Shown here: positions 31,937 through 41,795 of the stretch, piece by piece
Numbering within the stretch: position 1 is the stretch's first letter
Layout of the letters: every line of letters begins with the position of its first letter
Assembly: GCF_008329535.1 (NCBI RefSeq)
Contig: NZ_NPKR01000003.1
Location: 310,001 to 374,000, forward strand
Direction: 5' to 3'
DNA length: 64,000 nt
Source: Mycolicibacterium sp. P1-18
GTDB lineage: Bacteria; Actinomycetota; Actinomycetes; Mycobacteriales; Mycobacteriaceae
Notes under the pieces: model-generated
The model's input: only the letters and a program-made list of their open reading frames with translations
Told to the model about the DNA's origin: nothing
The model's database searches: none
Translations under genes and position numbers: made by a program

Positions 31937-33997
31937 ATGTCGCTGGTGCCGTTGAACCTGTTCGTCCACCACGATGGTCGCTCGGCGCGCCAGCACGTGA
32001 CCTGCCGGTACAAGTGCGGCGACGCGTGCTCCCAGCCGGTGCCCAACGGCAGCACCAACGAGTACTTCGGCGACGTCGTACGACGGGTGTCGCGGCGAAC
32101 GCTGCTGCGCTCCACCGGCGTCACCGTGCTGGCCGTCGGCGCCGGCTCCGCGCTGGCCGCCTGCAGCACCGACGCGCCTCCCACGGCCAGTCCCGAACCG
32201 GAACCCGTGAAGCCCTCGGTCGGAATGAACTTCGCGTCGGTGGCGCCCAACAGCGAGGACGCGGTCGTCATCCCCGACGGCTACCGGCAGGCGGTGGTCA
32301 TCAGCTGGGGCGACCCCATCGTGGCCGGTGCCCCGCCATTCGACGTGACCAAGCAGACCGCGGCCGCGCAACGCGGGCAGTTCGGGTTCAACAACGACTT
32401 CGCCGGCCTGCTCCCGGTTCCGGGCAGCGCCGACCGCTTCCTGCTGGTGACCAACCACGAGTACACCACCGAACAGTTCATGCACCCGGGGTACGACGCC
32501 GAGCGGCCCACCCGCGAACAGTTCGACATCTCGATCGCCGCCCACGGCCTCTCCGTCGTCGAGGTCACCCGAACGGCCAACGGCCTCAAGCCGGTCATGG
32601 GTGGCTACAACCGCCGCATCACCGCCGACACCCCGATGACGCTGACCGGCCCCGCCGCGGGCACCGACTTCGTCAAGACCGCCGCCGATCCGACCGGACG
32701 CACCGTTCTGGGCACCTTTGCGAACTGCGCCGGTGGCGTGACCCCCTGGGGCACGGTGCTCTCGGGCGAGGAGAACTTCCACGGGTACTTCGGCGCGCCG
32801 GAGGGGGCGTCGGTCAGCCCCGTGCGGTCCGACCAGTTCAAGCGCTACGGCGTCAAACCCGAAGCCACCGAACGCAAGTGGGAGACCTTCGATCCCCGCT
32901 TCGACGTCGTCGCCACGCCCAACGAGGTCAACCGCTTCGGCTACGTCGTCGAGGTCAACCCGTGGGACGCAGCGTCCCAGCCGGTCAAGCACACCGCGAT
33001 GGGGCGCCTCAAGCACGAAGGCGCCACCATCTACGTCACCGCCGACGGCACCGTGGTGTCCTACACCGGCGACGACGAACGCTTCGACTACATGTACAAG
33101 TTCGTCTCCGGCAAGAAGGTGCAGCCGGGCAGCTCGCGAGAAGCCATGGCGCACAACATGACCATCCTCGACGAGGGCACGCTGTACGTCGCGAAGCTGT
33201 CCAGCGACATCCCGGGCGACCAGATCGACGGCTCCGGCACCCTGCCGGCGAAGGGCTCCTTCAGCGGCACCGGCACGTGGCTCCCGCTGCTGCGCTCGGG
33301 GCCGAACGGCCAGGCCGAGTCGCTGGTTCCCGGCATCAGCCCGGTCGAGGCCGCGGTGTTCACCCGCATCGCCGCCGACAAGGCCGGGGCCACCAAGATG
33401 GACCGGCCCGAGGACTTCGAGGCCAACCCCAAAACCGGCAAGGTGTACGTCGCCCTGACCAACAACGACGAACGCGGCACGCCGGGCGAGGCCGCCCCCG
33501 ACGCGGCCAATCCCCGCAACGACAACAAGAGCGGACAGATCCTGGAGCTCACCGACGACCACGCCGGCACCACCTTCACGTGGGAGCTGCTGTTGGTGTG
33601 CGGCGACCCGGCCGCCGCCGACACCTACTTCGGCGGGTTCGACAAGAGCCGCGTCAGCCCCATCTCGTGCCCGGACAACCTGGCCTTCGACAGCCACGGC
33701 AACCTGTGGATCTCCACCGACGGCAACGCGCTGGACTCCAACGACGGTCTGTTCGCCGTCGCCCTGGACGGACCCAATCGTGGTGAGACCAAACAGTTCC
33801 TGACCGTCCCGCTCGGCGCCGAGACGTGCGGCCCGGTCGTCACCGACGACCTCGTCACCGTCTGCGTGCAGCATCCCGGAGAGAGCGACGACAACAGCGT
33901 CGACGACCCCCTGTCGCGCTGGCCCGAGGGCGGCAACGGCACCGCCCGCCCGTCGGTGGTCGCCGTCTGGCGGGACGCCGGCAACATCGGCGTCTAG
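31937..33997 (+). CDS. PhoX-family phosphatase, Tat-exported
   Basis: 686 residues. The PhoX N-terminal blocks HHDGRSARQHVTCRYKCGDACSQ and NEYF precede a twin-arginine signal RRVSRRTLLRSTGVTVLA ending near AAC, then the beta-propeller domain: GYRQAVVISWGDP, FNNDFAGLLP, VTNHEYTTEQFM, TPWGTVLSGEENFHGYF, GHWLP-like segments and CPDNLAFDSHGNLWISTDG. PhoX enzymes are Ca/Fe-dependent alkaline phosphatases secreted under phosphate limitation. The Cys after the Tat motif (AACS) may be lipidated. Upstream phosphate-box sequences were not evident. Not in the M. tuberculosis version of this locus. Confidence 0.85.
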   Translation: MSLVPLNLFVHHDGRSARQHVTCRYKCGDACSQPVPNGSTNEYFGDVVRRVSRRTLLRSTGVTVLAVGAGSALAACSTDAPPTASPEPEPVKPSVGMNFASVAPNSEDAVVIPDGYRQAVVISWGDPIVAGAPPFDVTKQTAAAQRGQFGFNNDFAGLLPVPGSADRFLLVTNHEYTTEQFMHPGYDAERPTREQFDISIAAHGLSVVEVTRTANGLKPVMGGYNRRITADTPMTLTGPAAGTDFVKTAADPTGRTVLGTFANCAGGVTPWGTVLSGEENFHGYFGAPEGASVSPVRSDQFKRYGVKPEATERKWETFDPRFDVVATPNEVNRFGYVVEVNPWDAASQPVKHTAMGRLKHEGATIYVTADGTVVSYTGDDERFDYMYKFVSGKKVQPGSSREAMAHNMTILDEGTLYVAKLSSDIPGDQIDGSGTLPAKGSFSGTGTWLPLLRSGPNGQAESLVPGISPVEAAVFTRIAADKAGATKMDRPEDFEANPKTGKVYVALTNNDERGTPGEAAPDAANPRNDNKSGQILELTDDHAGTTFTWELLLVCGDPAAADTYFGGFDKSRVSPISCPDNLAFDSHGNLWISTDGNALDSNDGLFAVALDGPNRGETKQFLTVPLGAETCGPVVTDDLVTVCVQHPGESDDNSVDDPLSRWPEGGNGTARPSVVAVWRDAGNIGV

Positions 33998-34040
33998 GTC
34001 GTCGTGGGAGAAGTGGTGGAAGAAGGGGTAAGCAGTACCC

Positions 34041-34829
34041 ATGAGCTTCCCCACCCGCATCGGCGTCCAACTCCAGCCCCAGCACTCGCCCAACTACGGC
34101 CATCTGCGCGACGCGGTGCGGCGCTGCGAGGACATGGGCGTCGACGTCGCCTTCAACTGGGACCACTTCTACCCGCTCTACGGTGATCCCGACGGCGCGC
34201 ACTACGAGTGTTGGACGATGCTCGGGGCGTGGGCCGAGCAGACCTCGCGCATCGAGATCGGCGCGCTGGTTACCTGCAACTCCTACCGCAACCCCGAACT
34301 GCTCGCCGACATGGCCCGCACCGTCGACAACATCAGCGACGGCCGGCTGATCCTCGGCATCGGCTCGGGCTGGAAGCAGAAGGACTACGACGAATACGGC
34401 TACGAGTTCGGCACGGCCGGCAGCCGGCTCGACGACCTCGCCGCCGCCATGCCGCGCATCACCTCACGACTCGGCAAGCTCAATCCGGCACCGGTGCGCG
34501 ACATTCCGATCCTCATCGGCGGTCAGGGCGAGAAGAAGACGCTGCGCATGGTGGCGGAGTACGCCCACCTGTGGCACGGCTTCACCACCACCGAGACCTA
34601 CCCCGACAAGGCCGCGGTCCTCGACCGGCACTGCGCCGACGTGGGCCGCGATCCGTCGACCATCGAACGGTCGGCGGGCGTGGAGGCCGGCAAGGGCGAG
34701 GACGCGCTGCTGGCCGATGCCGAGGCGCTCGTCGGGCTCGGGGTCAGTCTGCTGACCATCGGCGTCAATGGTCCCGACTACGACCTCAGCGCCGCCGAGG
34801 CGCTGTGCCGCTGGCGCGACAACCGCTGA
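34041..34829 (+). CDS. LLM-class F420-dependent oxidoreductase
   Basis: 262 residues of luciferase-like monooxygenase fold: RIGVQLQPQHSPNYGHLRDAV, AFNWDHFYPLY, EIGALVTCNSYRNPELLADM, SDGRLILGIGSGW and PILIGGQGEKKTLRM. The last two are typical of F420-binding members of the family. Corresponds in position to Rv0044c. Substrate unknown. Separated from phoX by 43 bp and from the ABC transporter by 33 bp on the same strand, so a shared transcript is possible. Confidence 0.86.
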   Translation: MSFPTRIGVQLQPQHSPNYGHLRDAVRRCEDMGVDVAFNWDHFYPLYGDPDGAHYECWTMLGAWAEQTSRIEIGALVTCNSYRNPELLADMARTVDNISDGRLILGIGSGWKQKDYDEYGYEFGTAGSRLDDLAAAMPRITSRLGKLNPAPVRDIPILIGGQGEKKTLRMVAEYAHLWHGFTTTETYPDKAAVLDRHCADVGRDPSTIERSAGVEAGKGEDALLADAEALVGLGVSLLTIGVNGPDYDLSAAEALCRWRDNR

Positions 34830-34862
34830 CCCGGCTCCGATTCCCGCCACAGCGTCGGACGA

Positions 34863-36716
34863 ATGGAATTCGTCGCGAGTAGAAGGCGTGCCAGGAGCCT
34901 CCTGCCAAGTACCTTGCTAGAGGTGAACCACCACTCGGGCCAACGCCGACTTCGCGTGGCCGCGCTGTTCGTCATCGTGATGATGCTGATCGGCCTGGCG
35001 CCCCCGGCTGCCGCCGACGCCGACCAGTGCGCCCCGCCCGGAGCCGAGAGCGCCAGCGCGCTGCCGACCAATCTCGCCTCGGCGGCGAAGGGCCCCGAGG
35101 CCGACAAGTACACGACCCCGGGCGTCGAGCCCCTTCCGGTGATGGTGGACGCCCTCGGGCTCGGCACCCCCGGCACGCTGACCGTCGGCACGCTGTCCGA
35201 CGCCCCGCCGAGCATCTGCATCGACTCGAAGGGGCAGTTCACCGGATTCGACAACGAGTTGCTGCGGGCGGTCGCCGACAAGTTGGGGTTGAGGGTCAAC
35301 TTCGTCGGCACCGACTTCTCCGGCCTGCTGGCCCAGGTGGCCGCACGCCGGTTCGACGTCGGTTCGTCCTCGATCACCACCACCGACGCCCGACGGCAGA
35401 CCGTCGGCTTCACCAACGGCTACGACTTCGGCTACTTCTCGTTGGTGGTCCCGCCCGGGTCGCCGATCAAGGGCTTCTCGCAATTGGCTGCCGGACAACG
35501 CATCGGCGTCGTCCAGGGCACCGTGCAGGAGGCCTACGTCGTCGACACCCTCGGGCTGGATCCGGTGAAGTTCCCCGACTACAACACCGTCTACGGCAGC
35601 CTCAAGACCCGCCAGATCGACGCCTGGGTCGCGCCGTCCCAGCAGGCGGTGGGCACGGTGCAAGCCGGTGATCCCGCCCAGATCGTCGAGAACACGTTCA
35701 GCTTGGACAACTTCGTCGCCTACGCGGTGGCCAAGGAGAACAAGCCGTTGATCGACGCCCTCAACGCCGGCCTCGACGCGGTGATCGCCGACGGCACCTG
35801 GTCGACGCTCTACAGCAACTGGGTGCCCCGCGCCCTGCCGCCCGGCTGGAAACCCGGGTCCAAGGCGGCACCCGTCCCTCAGTTGCCCGACTTCACCGCC
35901 ATCGCCGCCAAGCAGGCGCCGGCCGCCGACAACTCCGGCGTCGCACCGAAATCGGTTGTGCAGCAGCTCAAGGATTCGTTCCTCGACTGGGAGCTCTACA
36001 AGCGGGCCATCCCCGACCTGTTCAAGACGGGCCTGCCCAACACCCTCATCCTGACCGTCAGCGCCGCCGTCATCGGCCTGGTCCTCGGCATGGGACTCGC
36101 CGTCGCCGGCATCTCCAAGGCACGGTGGTTGAGGTGGCCTGCCCGGGTGTACACCGACGTGTTCCGCGGCCTGCCCGAGGTGGTGATCATCCTCATCATC
36201 GGCCTCGGCGTCGGACCCATCGTCGGCGGGTTGACCGGCAACAACCCGTATCCGCTGGGCATCGCCGCCCTGGGCTTGATGGCGGCGGCCTACGTCGGCG
36301 AGATCCTCCGCTCGGGCATCCAGAGCGTGGAAGCCGGGCAGCTGGAAGCCTCACGGGCCCTGGGCTTCAGCTATTCGTCGTCGATGCGGCTCGTCATCGT
36401 GCCGCAGGGCGTTCGGCGGGTGCTCCCCGCCCTGGTCAACCAGTTCATCTCGCTGCTGAAGGCCTCGTCGCTGGTGTACTTCCTCGGCCTGATCGCCAGC
36501 CAGCGCGAGCTGTTCCAGGTGGGCCGCGACCTCAACGCCCAGACCGGCAACCTGTCGCCCCTGGTCGCGGCCGGCATCTTCTACCTGGCGTTGACGATCC
36601 CGCTGACCCACCTGGTCAACTACATCGACGCACGGCTGCGACGCGGGAAGGTCGTCGCCGACTCCGAAGACCCGGCCAGTCCCGCCAATCCCGCCTCGAC
36701 CCAGGAGATGGTGTGA
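34863..36716 (+). CDS. Polar amino acid ABC transporter, fused substrate-binding protein and permease
   Basis: 617 residues. A signal-type hydrophobic start, then an SBP type 3 domain (about 100-330: TVGTLSDAPPSICIDSKGQF, VAARRFDVGSSSITTTDARR, IGVVQGTVQEAY, NTFSLDNFVAYAVAKENKPL) fused to a permease (about 375-595) with five membrane segments and the EAGQLEASRALGFS coupling loop. Such fusions feed glutamine, glutamate or related polar amino acids. A GTG at 34923 is an alternative start. It overlaps the ATPase gene by four bases. The N-terminal leader is long (about 30 residues) before the signal peptide, so the true start is uncertain. Confidence 0.9.
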   Translation: MEFVASRRRARSLLPSTLLEVNHHSGQRRLRVAALFVIVMMLIGLAPPAAADADQCAPPGAESASALPTNLASAAKGPEADKYTTPGVEPLPVMVDALGLGTPGTLTVGTLSDAPPSICIDSKGQFTGFDNELLRAVADKLGLRVNFVGTDFSGLLAQVAARRFDVGSSSITTTDARRQTVGFTNGYDFGYFSLVVPPGSPIKGFSQLAAGQRIGVVQGTVQEAYVVDTLGLDPVKFPDYNTVYGSLKTRQIDAWVAPSQQAVGTVQAGDPAQIVENTFSLDNFVAYAVAKENKPLIDALNAGLDAVIADGTWSTLYSNWVPRALPPGWKPGSKAAPVPQLPDFTAIAAKQAPAADNSGVAPKSVVQQLKDSFLDWELYKRAIPDLFKTGLPNTLILTVSAAVIGLVLGMGLAVAGISKARWLRWPARVYTDVFRGLPEVVIILIIGLGVGPIVGGLTGNNPYPLGIAALGLMAAAYVGEILRSGIQSVEAGQLEASRALGFSYSSSMRLVIVPQGVRRVLPALVNQFISLLKASSLVYFLGLIASQRELFQVGRDLNAQTGNLSPLVAAGIFYLALTIPLTHLVNYIDARLRRGKVVADSEDPASPANPASTQEMV

Positions 36717-37459
36717 GCGCCACCGTGAAGTTCGAACCAGTGTCGCTGGTCGGCAAGGACATTCACCTGTCCTTCGGCACCAACGCCGTCCTGCGCGGCG
36801 TCGACCTCGACGTGCCCGCCGGCACCACGACCGCGGTGATCGGGCCGTCGGGGTCGGGCAAGTCGACCCTGCTGCGGGCGCTCAACCGGCTGCACGAGCC
36901 CGACCGCGGCGACATCCTGCTCGACGGACGGTCGGTCCTCAAGGACAACCCCGACGAGCTTCGTCAGCGCATCGGCATGGTGTTCCAGCAGTTCAACCTG
37001 TTCCCCCACCGCACCGTGCTGGACAACGTGACGCTCGCGCCGCGTCGGCTCAAGCGGCTCGACGCCGACGCCGCCCGCGAGCTCGGACTGGCCCAGCTGG
37101 AGCGAGTCGGGTTGCGGCACAAGGCCGAAGTGCGTCCCGCCACCCTGTCCGGCGGACAACAGCAGCGGGTCGCGATCGCCCGCGCTCTGGCGATGGCACC
37201 CCAGGTGATGTTCTTCGACGAGGCGACCTCGGCGCTGGACCCCGAGTTGGTCAAGGGCGTCCTCGCGCTGATCGCCGAACTGGGCCAGGACGGCATGACG
37301 ATGGTCGTCGTCACCCACGAGATGGGCTTCGCCCGATCCGCCGCCGACGCCGTACTTTTCATGGATTACGGCAAGGTGGTCGAAACCGGGACACCCGAGC
37401 AGATCTTCTCCGACGCCTCGACCGACCGGCTACGTCAGTTCCTGTCGCAAGTGCTGTAG
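36713..37459 (+). CDS. Polar amino acid ABC transporter ATPase (GlnQ-like)
   Basis: 248 residues starting at GTG 36713, overlapping the permease stop (GTGA). Walker A GPSGSGKST, Q-loop GMVFQQFNLFPH, signature LSGGQQQRVAIARAL, Walker B VMFFDEATSALD and the switch VVVTHEMGFA are all present. FPHRTVLDNVTLAP is the family hallmark of the GlnQ/HisP group. Powers the fused binding-protein/permease encoded upstream. Followed by the MarR gene 73 bp later. Confidence 0.94.
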   Translation: MSATVKFEPVSLVGKDIHLSFGTNAVLRGVDLDVPAGTTTAVIGPSGSGKSTLLRALNRLHEPDRGDILLDGRSVLKDNPDELRQRIGMVFQQFNLFPHRTVLDNVTLAPRRLKRLDADAARELGLAQLERVGLRHKAEVRPATLSGGQQQRVAIARALAMAPQVMFFDEATSALDPELVKGVLALIAELGQDGMTMVVVTHEMGFARSAADAVLFMDYGKVVETGTPEQIFSDASTDRLRQFLSQVL

Positions 37460-37532
37460 CCGACGAGCCCCACGGGACCCAATCGACGCATGTCGAAGCC
37501 CTGACGAGCACGACAGGTTAGACTAGCGAATT

Positions 37533-37994
37533 ATGGTAGAGACCGAACCGCAGGTCACTGAGCTGGCCGGAGAGCTGCAGCAGGTGCTCTCCAAGCTCTT
37601 CTCCGTCCTGCGTCGGGGCGACTCCAACCGAAACATGCCCGAGGGCGGTGCCGACCTCACACTCGCGCAGCTCTCGATCCTGTTGACGCTGCTCGATCTG
37701 GGCCCGATCCGCATGACCGAACTCGCGGCCCACGAGCGGGTGCGGACGCCGACGACCACGGTCGCCATCCGCCGGCTGGAGAAGCTGGGGCTGGTGAAGC
37801 GGTCCCGCGATCCATCCGATCTGCGGGCGGTCCTGGTCGACGTCACCCCCCGCGGGCTGGTTCAGCACCGCGAAGCGCTGGCGACGCGGCGCGCCCAGAT
37901 CGCCGGCATGCTCACCCGGCTCAGCGCCGAGGAGCGCGACACCCTCGCCAAAGCCCTTGCGCCCCTTGCCCGATTGGCCGAACAGAGCGACTAG
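37533..37994 (+). CDS. MarR-family transcriptional regulator
   Basis: 153 residues. MarR winged helix: LTLAQLSILLTLLDLGPIRMTELAAHERV, then TPTTTVAIRRLEKLGLVKR and the wing RDPSDLRAVLVDVTPRG, with helical dimer-forming ends. Corresponds in position to Rv0042c. Converges on the glucosylglycerate hydrolase gene (10 bp apart). Target unknown; the ABC transporter upstream is the nearest candidate. Confidence 0.9.
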   Translation: MVETEPQVTELAGELQQVLSKLFSVLRRGDSNRNMPEGGADLTLAQLSILLTLLDLGPIRMTELAAHERVRTPTTTVAIRRLEKLGLVKRSRDPSDLRAVLVDVTPRGLVQHREALATRRAQIAGMLTRLSAEERDTLAKALAPLARLAEQSD

Positions 37995-38004
37995 CAGCTC
38001 CGCG

Positions 38005-39345
38005 TCAGCCCAGCCAGTCGAGAACGGCCGCAGCGGTCCACGACTGCTGCATGCTGCCCAGCGGCTCGCCGGTGAACGGTTCGTAGTATTCGGCGAACGT
38101 GCCGTCGCTGGCCTGCCGCAGCCCCTCGCGCCGCAGGTTCGACGACCGTTCGGCCCAGCCCCGGCGGGCGAAGCACCACGAGAACAGCCACGTCAGGACC
38201 GGCCAGACCGGACCGCGCCAGTACTCGCGCGCCCGGAAGTCCCGCGAGACCGGCGACGTCGACGGGATCAGGGCGTACTTCAGGTCCGGATGTCCGCAAA
38301 AGCGTGGCCCCTCGAACCGCTTCAACAGCGCCCGTTCGCGGTCGTGGGACAGGCCGCCGCACAGCAGCGGTGAGAACTGCGCCACCGTCTCGGTGGCGAT
38401 CCACTTCTCCGCGCGAAGATCGTAATCCCTTGCTGCGCCGGTTCTCTCGTCGGTGGAGTCGACCACCCCGCTGCGGAAGCGCTCGGCCCAGGCGTACAGG
38501 TCGCGCACGTCGGAGTGCGGCCGCTTGTAGTCCTCACCGATCTCGGCGAGCACCGTGCACGCGACCGACAGGATGGCCGAGACGAAGACGTCCTCGACGG
38601 CGAAGCTCATCACCTTGGGCAACAGGAGGTCGTCGTAGTTCACCGACTTCATCTGCTCCACCAACCAGATGTAGCGGTCGTATTCGAGGTCCGACGGTCG
38701 CTGCGACGCGTCGGTGACGATCGCGTTGTCCTCACGCTTGTACGGCGGCATCGGGCCGGGTGTCACGTTGGCGTACGCCTCGTCCCACCGGGGCGAGTTG
38801 TCCATCCCCGACTCCCACCCATGATACACCGTCACCCGGCCCCTGGTCTCCGGGTCGCGGGCCTCGGCCAGCCAGCGGTGCCACCGCACCAGATCGCTCC
38901 ACCGGCGGTCCAGGAAGGCCTCCGCCACGGCGCGCGTGGAACGGCCTCTCGTGCGCGCGTTGTCGAGGATGCGTTGAACGGCGATCGCGTGCACCGGCGG
39001 CTGCGTGATGCCGGAGGTGAGCCGACCCGTGGGCGCGTTGGCCGACAGGGTCGACGTGGCCCACCGCGCCGGTCCGGGAAAGTAGCCGTCGACCCCGTTG
39101 GCGAACACGATGTGCGGGATCATGCCGTTCTTCCACTGCGCCGAGAGCAACGTGTCCAATTCGACGACCGCGCGCTCGACGCTCAGCGGGGCCAAGCCGA
39201 TCGACACGAACGCTGCATCCCAGCTCCACATGTGCGGGTACAGCAGGGGCGCGGCGGTGGTCATCACGCCCAGGTCGTTGCCCCGCAGCAGGTAGGCGGC
39301 GCGGGCCGCGAGCTGGGTGGGCGCGAAGTTCGAGTCGGGTGGCAT
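38005..39345 (-). CDS. ggH: Glucosylglycerate hydrolase (GH63-type)
   Basis: 446 residues, the length I recall for the characterised M. hassiacum enzyme. (alpha/alpha)6-barrel glycosidase features: LARAAYLLRGNDLG-like start with PHMWSWDAAFVSIGLAPL, HIVFANGVDGYFPGP, LTSGITQPPVHA, YHGWESGMDNSPRWD, REYWRGPVWPVLTWL and AEYYEPFTGEPLGSMQQSW at the end, near-identical in memory to that enzyme. It splits glucosylglycerate, a compatible solute built up under nitrogen starvation, to glucose and glycerate. The start at 39345 gives the family N terminus; ATG 39357 is also possible. Divergent from the SDR gene. Confidence 0.88.
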   Translation of the reverse strand: MPPDSNFAPTQLAARAAYLLRGNDLGVMTTAAPLLYPHMWSWDAAFVSIGLAPLSVERAVVELDTLLSAQWKNGMIPHIVFANGVDGYFPGPARWATSTLSANAPTGRLTSGITQPPVHAIAVQRILDNARTRGRSTRAVAEAFLDRRWSDLVRWHRWLAEARDPETRGRVTVYHGWESGMDNSPRWDEAYANVTPGPMPPYKREDNAIVTDASQRPSDLEYDRYIWLVEQMKSVNYDDLLLPKVMSFAVEDVFVSAILSVACTVLAEIGEDYKRPHSDVRDLYAWAERFRSGVVDSTDERTGAARDYDLRAEKWIATETVAQFSPLLCGGLSHDRERALLKRFEGPRFCGHPDLKYALIPSTSPVSRDFRAREYWRGPVWPVLTWLFSWCFARRGWAERSSNLRREGLRQASDGTFAEYYEPFTGEPLGSMQQSWTAAAVLDWLG

Positions 39346-39399
39346 CGGGTCAATCATGCGACGCCGACGTCGGGAGCGCAGGTCGGTAGGGTTGCCGCC

Positions 39400-40098
39400 G
39401 TGGCTACCACCGAGACCTCTGGCCAGCAGAAGACCAGGTCCGCCCTGATCACGGGCGCGGCGGGTGGGCTGGGCACCGCCATCGCCGACGCGCTGGCCCC
39501 CACCCACACCCTGCTCCTCGCGGGCCGCCCGTCGGACCGGCTCGACGCGCTCGCCGAGCGGCTCGGCGCCCCGACCTGGCCCCTGGACCTCGCCGACCCC
39601 GACTCCATCGAGTCCGCCGCCGAGGTCCTGACCGACCTCGACGTGCTGGTCCACAACGCCGGCGTCGCCTATCCCGCCCGGGTGGCCGAGTCCAGCGCCG
39701 AGGAGTGGCGGGCCACCTTCGAGGTCAACGTCGTCGGAGCCGTCGCGCTGACGCTCGCGCTGCTGCCCGCCCTGCGCAGCGCGCGGGGGCAGGTGGTCTT
39801 CGTCAACTCCGGCGCCGGGATCAAGGCCTCGCCCGGCCTGGCGTCGTACTCGGCCAGCAAGTTCGCCCTTCGCTCGTTCGCGGACTCGCTGCGCACCGAC
39901 GAACCGGAGCTGCGCGTCACCTCGGTGCACCCCGGCCGGATCGACACCGAGATGCAACGCGACCTGATCGCCTACGAGGAGCGCGACTACGTGCCCGAGC
40001 AGTTCCTCTCCACTGCGACGGTGGCCGCGGTGGTCGCCCAGGCGGTCAACGCGCCGGCCGACGCGCACGTCCACGAGATCGTGGTCCGGCCGCGGTGA
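39400..40098 (+). CDS. Short-chain dehydrogenase/reductase
   Basis: 232 residues. Classical SDR: cofactor motif ALITGAAGGLGTAIA, structural NAG in LVHNAGVAYPA, catalytic Ser in FVNSGAG and YxxxK in ASYSASKFALRS. GTG 39400 has only a weak GGTAGGG upstream. Shorter than many SDRs. Cofactor: the Arg in LLAGRPSDR suggests NADP. Stops within a four-base overlap with the amidase gene (GTGA), so the two are probably co-translated. Substrate unknown. Confidence 0.9.
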   Translation: MATTETSGQQKTRSALITGAAGGLGTAIADALAPTHTLLLAGRPSDRLDALAERLGAPTWPLDLADPDSIESAAEVLTDLDVLVHNAGVAYPARVAESSAEEWRATFEVNVVGAVALTLALLPALRSARGQVVFVNSGAGIKASPGLASYSASKFALRSFADSLRTDEPELRVTSVHPGRIDTEMQRDLIAYEERDYVPEQFLSTATVAAVVAQAVNAPADAHVHEIVVRPR

Positions 40099-41795
40099 CC
40101 GGGCCCTTCGAGGTCCACGAGGCCTCCATCGCCGAGTTGCGGGCCGCCATGGCCGACGGCCGGGCGACCGCGGTCGGTTTGCTCGACGCCTACCTGGCCC
40201 GCCTTGCCGCGTTCGACGGCGATCTCAACGCCGTCGTGGTGCGCAACCCGCAGGCCCGCGCCGACGCCGAGGCGTCCGACGCCAGGCGGCGCGACGGCCA
40301 CACCTGGGGACCGCTCGACGGCATCCCATACACGGTCAAGGACAGCTACCAGGCTCGCGGCCTGACCGTCGCGGCTGGCAGTCCGGCGTTCGCGGAACTG
40401 CTGGCGCAACGCGACTCGTTCGTCGTCGAACGGCTGCGTGGAGCGGGCGCCGTACTGATCGGGCTGACCAACATGCCGCCGATGGCCAACGGCGGCATGC
40501 AACGCGGTGTGTACGGCCGGGCCGAAAGCCCCTACAACGCCGACTATCTCACCGCTCCGTTCGCGTCGGGATCGTCGAACGGCTCGGGCACCGCGACCGC
40601 GGCGTCGTTGTGCGCGTTCGGCATCGGGGAGGAGACGTGGTCCTCCGGCCGTGGCCCGGCGTCGAACAACGCGCTGTGCGCCTACACCCCCTCGCGCGGG
40701 GTGATCTCGACCCGCGGCGGCTGGCCGCTGGTGCCCACGATGGACGTCGTGGTGCCGCACACCCGCTCGATGGCCGATCTGCTCGAGGTGCTCGACGTCC
40801 TCGTGGCCGAGGATCCCGATGCGCGCGGTGACTTCTGGCGCCTGCAGCCGTGGGTGTCGCTGCCCCGCGTCGACGAGGTCCGGCCGCCGTCCTACTCCGC
40901 GCTGTCCGAGGGCCCGGACGCCCTGGCCGGCAAGCGCTTTGGCGTGCCGCGGATGTACGTCAACGCCGACCCGGACGCCGGCGTCGGCGCCACCGGGATC
41001 GGCGGGCCCACCGGTCGACGCGTGGACACGCGGCCGTCGGTGCTCGAGTTGTTCCACGCCCTCAGAGCCGACCTGCTGGCGGCCGGCGCCGAGGTGGTCG
41101 ACGTGGACTTCCCGGTGGTCACCAACTACGAGGGCGACCGGGCCGGCGCCCCCACCATTGCCACCCGCGGTCTGGTGAACCCCGAGTACCTGCGGCGCGA
41201 GATCGTCGACCTGTGCGCCTCTGCGTGGGACGACTTCCTCGCCGCCAACGGCGATCCCGCGCTGAACCGGCTCGTCGAGGTGGACGGCAGCCGGATCTTC
41301 CCGGCCCCGCCGGGAGCACTGCCCGACAGGTACGACGGCTTCGACGACGACATCGCCGAGTATCCGGGGTTCCTGCGCGACAACCCGGTCGACTCCTTCC
41401 TGGGCATCCCGACCATCCCCGAAGGCGTGCACGCGTTGGAACGGACGCGGCGCGTCGACCTCGAGGAGTGGATGGACGGCCTCGGTCTGGACGCCGTGAT
41501 GTTCCCCGCCGTCGCCGACGTCGGCCCCGCCGACATGGACGTCAACCCGGCCTCCGCGGACCTCGGCTGGCGCAACGGCGTCTGGGTGGCCAACGGCAAC
41601 TTGGCCATTCGACATCTCGGCATCCCGACCGTGACGGTGCCGATGGGCACGATGGCCGACATCGGCATGCCGGTGGGCCTCACGCTCGCGGGCCGGGCCC
41701 ACGACGACGTCGCGCTGCTGCGCTACGCCGCGGCGGTCGAGGCCACCGGCAACCGACGCACCTCCCCACCCCGCACGCCGCCGCTGTCCCGCTAG
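40095..41795 (+). CDS. Amidase-signature family hydrolase
   Basis: 566 residues starting at GTG 40095. Amidase-signature triad: Lys82 in YTVKDSY, the cis-Ser in ASGSSNGSG (160-161), and the nucleophile Ser184 in [13 protein letters not shown]. The stretch around the nucleophile departs from the usual GSDTGGSIR, so the substrate may be unusual. It continues with the [12 protein letters not shown] end of the family. Longer than a typical 450-500-residue amidase because of an insert at about 370-440. Hydrolyses an amide, possibly a small-molecule one; not a GatA, since the Gln-binding context is missing. Its TAG stop shares CTAG with the converging ctaD gene. Confidence 0.85.
   Translation: MTGPFEVHEASIAELRAAMADGRATAVGLLDAYLARLAAFDGDLNAVVVRNPQARADAEASDARRRDGHTWGPLDGIPYTVKDSYQARGLTVAAGSPAFAELLAQRDSFVVERLRGAGAVLIGLTNMPPMANGGMQRGVYGRAESPYNADYLTAPFASGSSNGSGTATAASLCAFGIGEETWSSGRGPASNNALCAYTPSRGVISTRGGWPLVPTMDVVVPHTRSMADLLEVLDVLVAEDPDARGDFWRLQPWVSLPRVDEVRPPSYSALSEGPDALAGKRFGVPRMYVNADPDAGVGATGIGGPTGRRVDTRPSVLELFHALRADLLAAGAEVVDVDFPVVTNYEGDRAGAPTIATRGLVNPEYLRREIVDLCASAWDDFLAANGDPALNRLVEVDGSRIFPAPPGALPDRYDGFDDDIAEYPGFLRDNPVDSFLGIPTIPEGVHALERTRRVDLEEWMDGLGLDAVMFPAVADVGPADMDVNPASADLGWRNGVWVANGNLAIRHLGIPTVTVPMGTMADIGMPVGLTLAGRAHDDVALLRYAAAVEATGNRRTSPPRTPPLSR

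Noticed and set aside
31862..34093. A 743-residue minus-strand frame opposite phoX
   Set aside because: Composition is Gly/Val/Asp-rich and motif-free; phoX on the plus strand has Tat signal and all family blocks.
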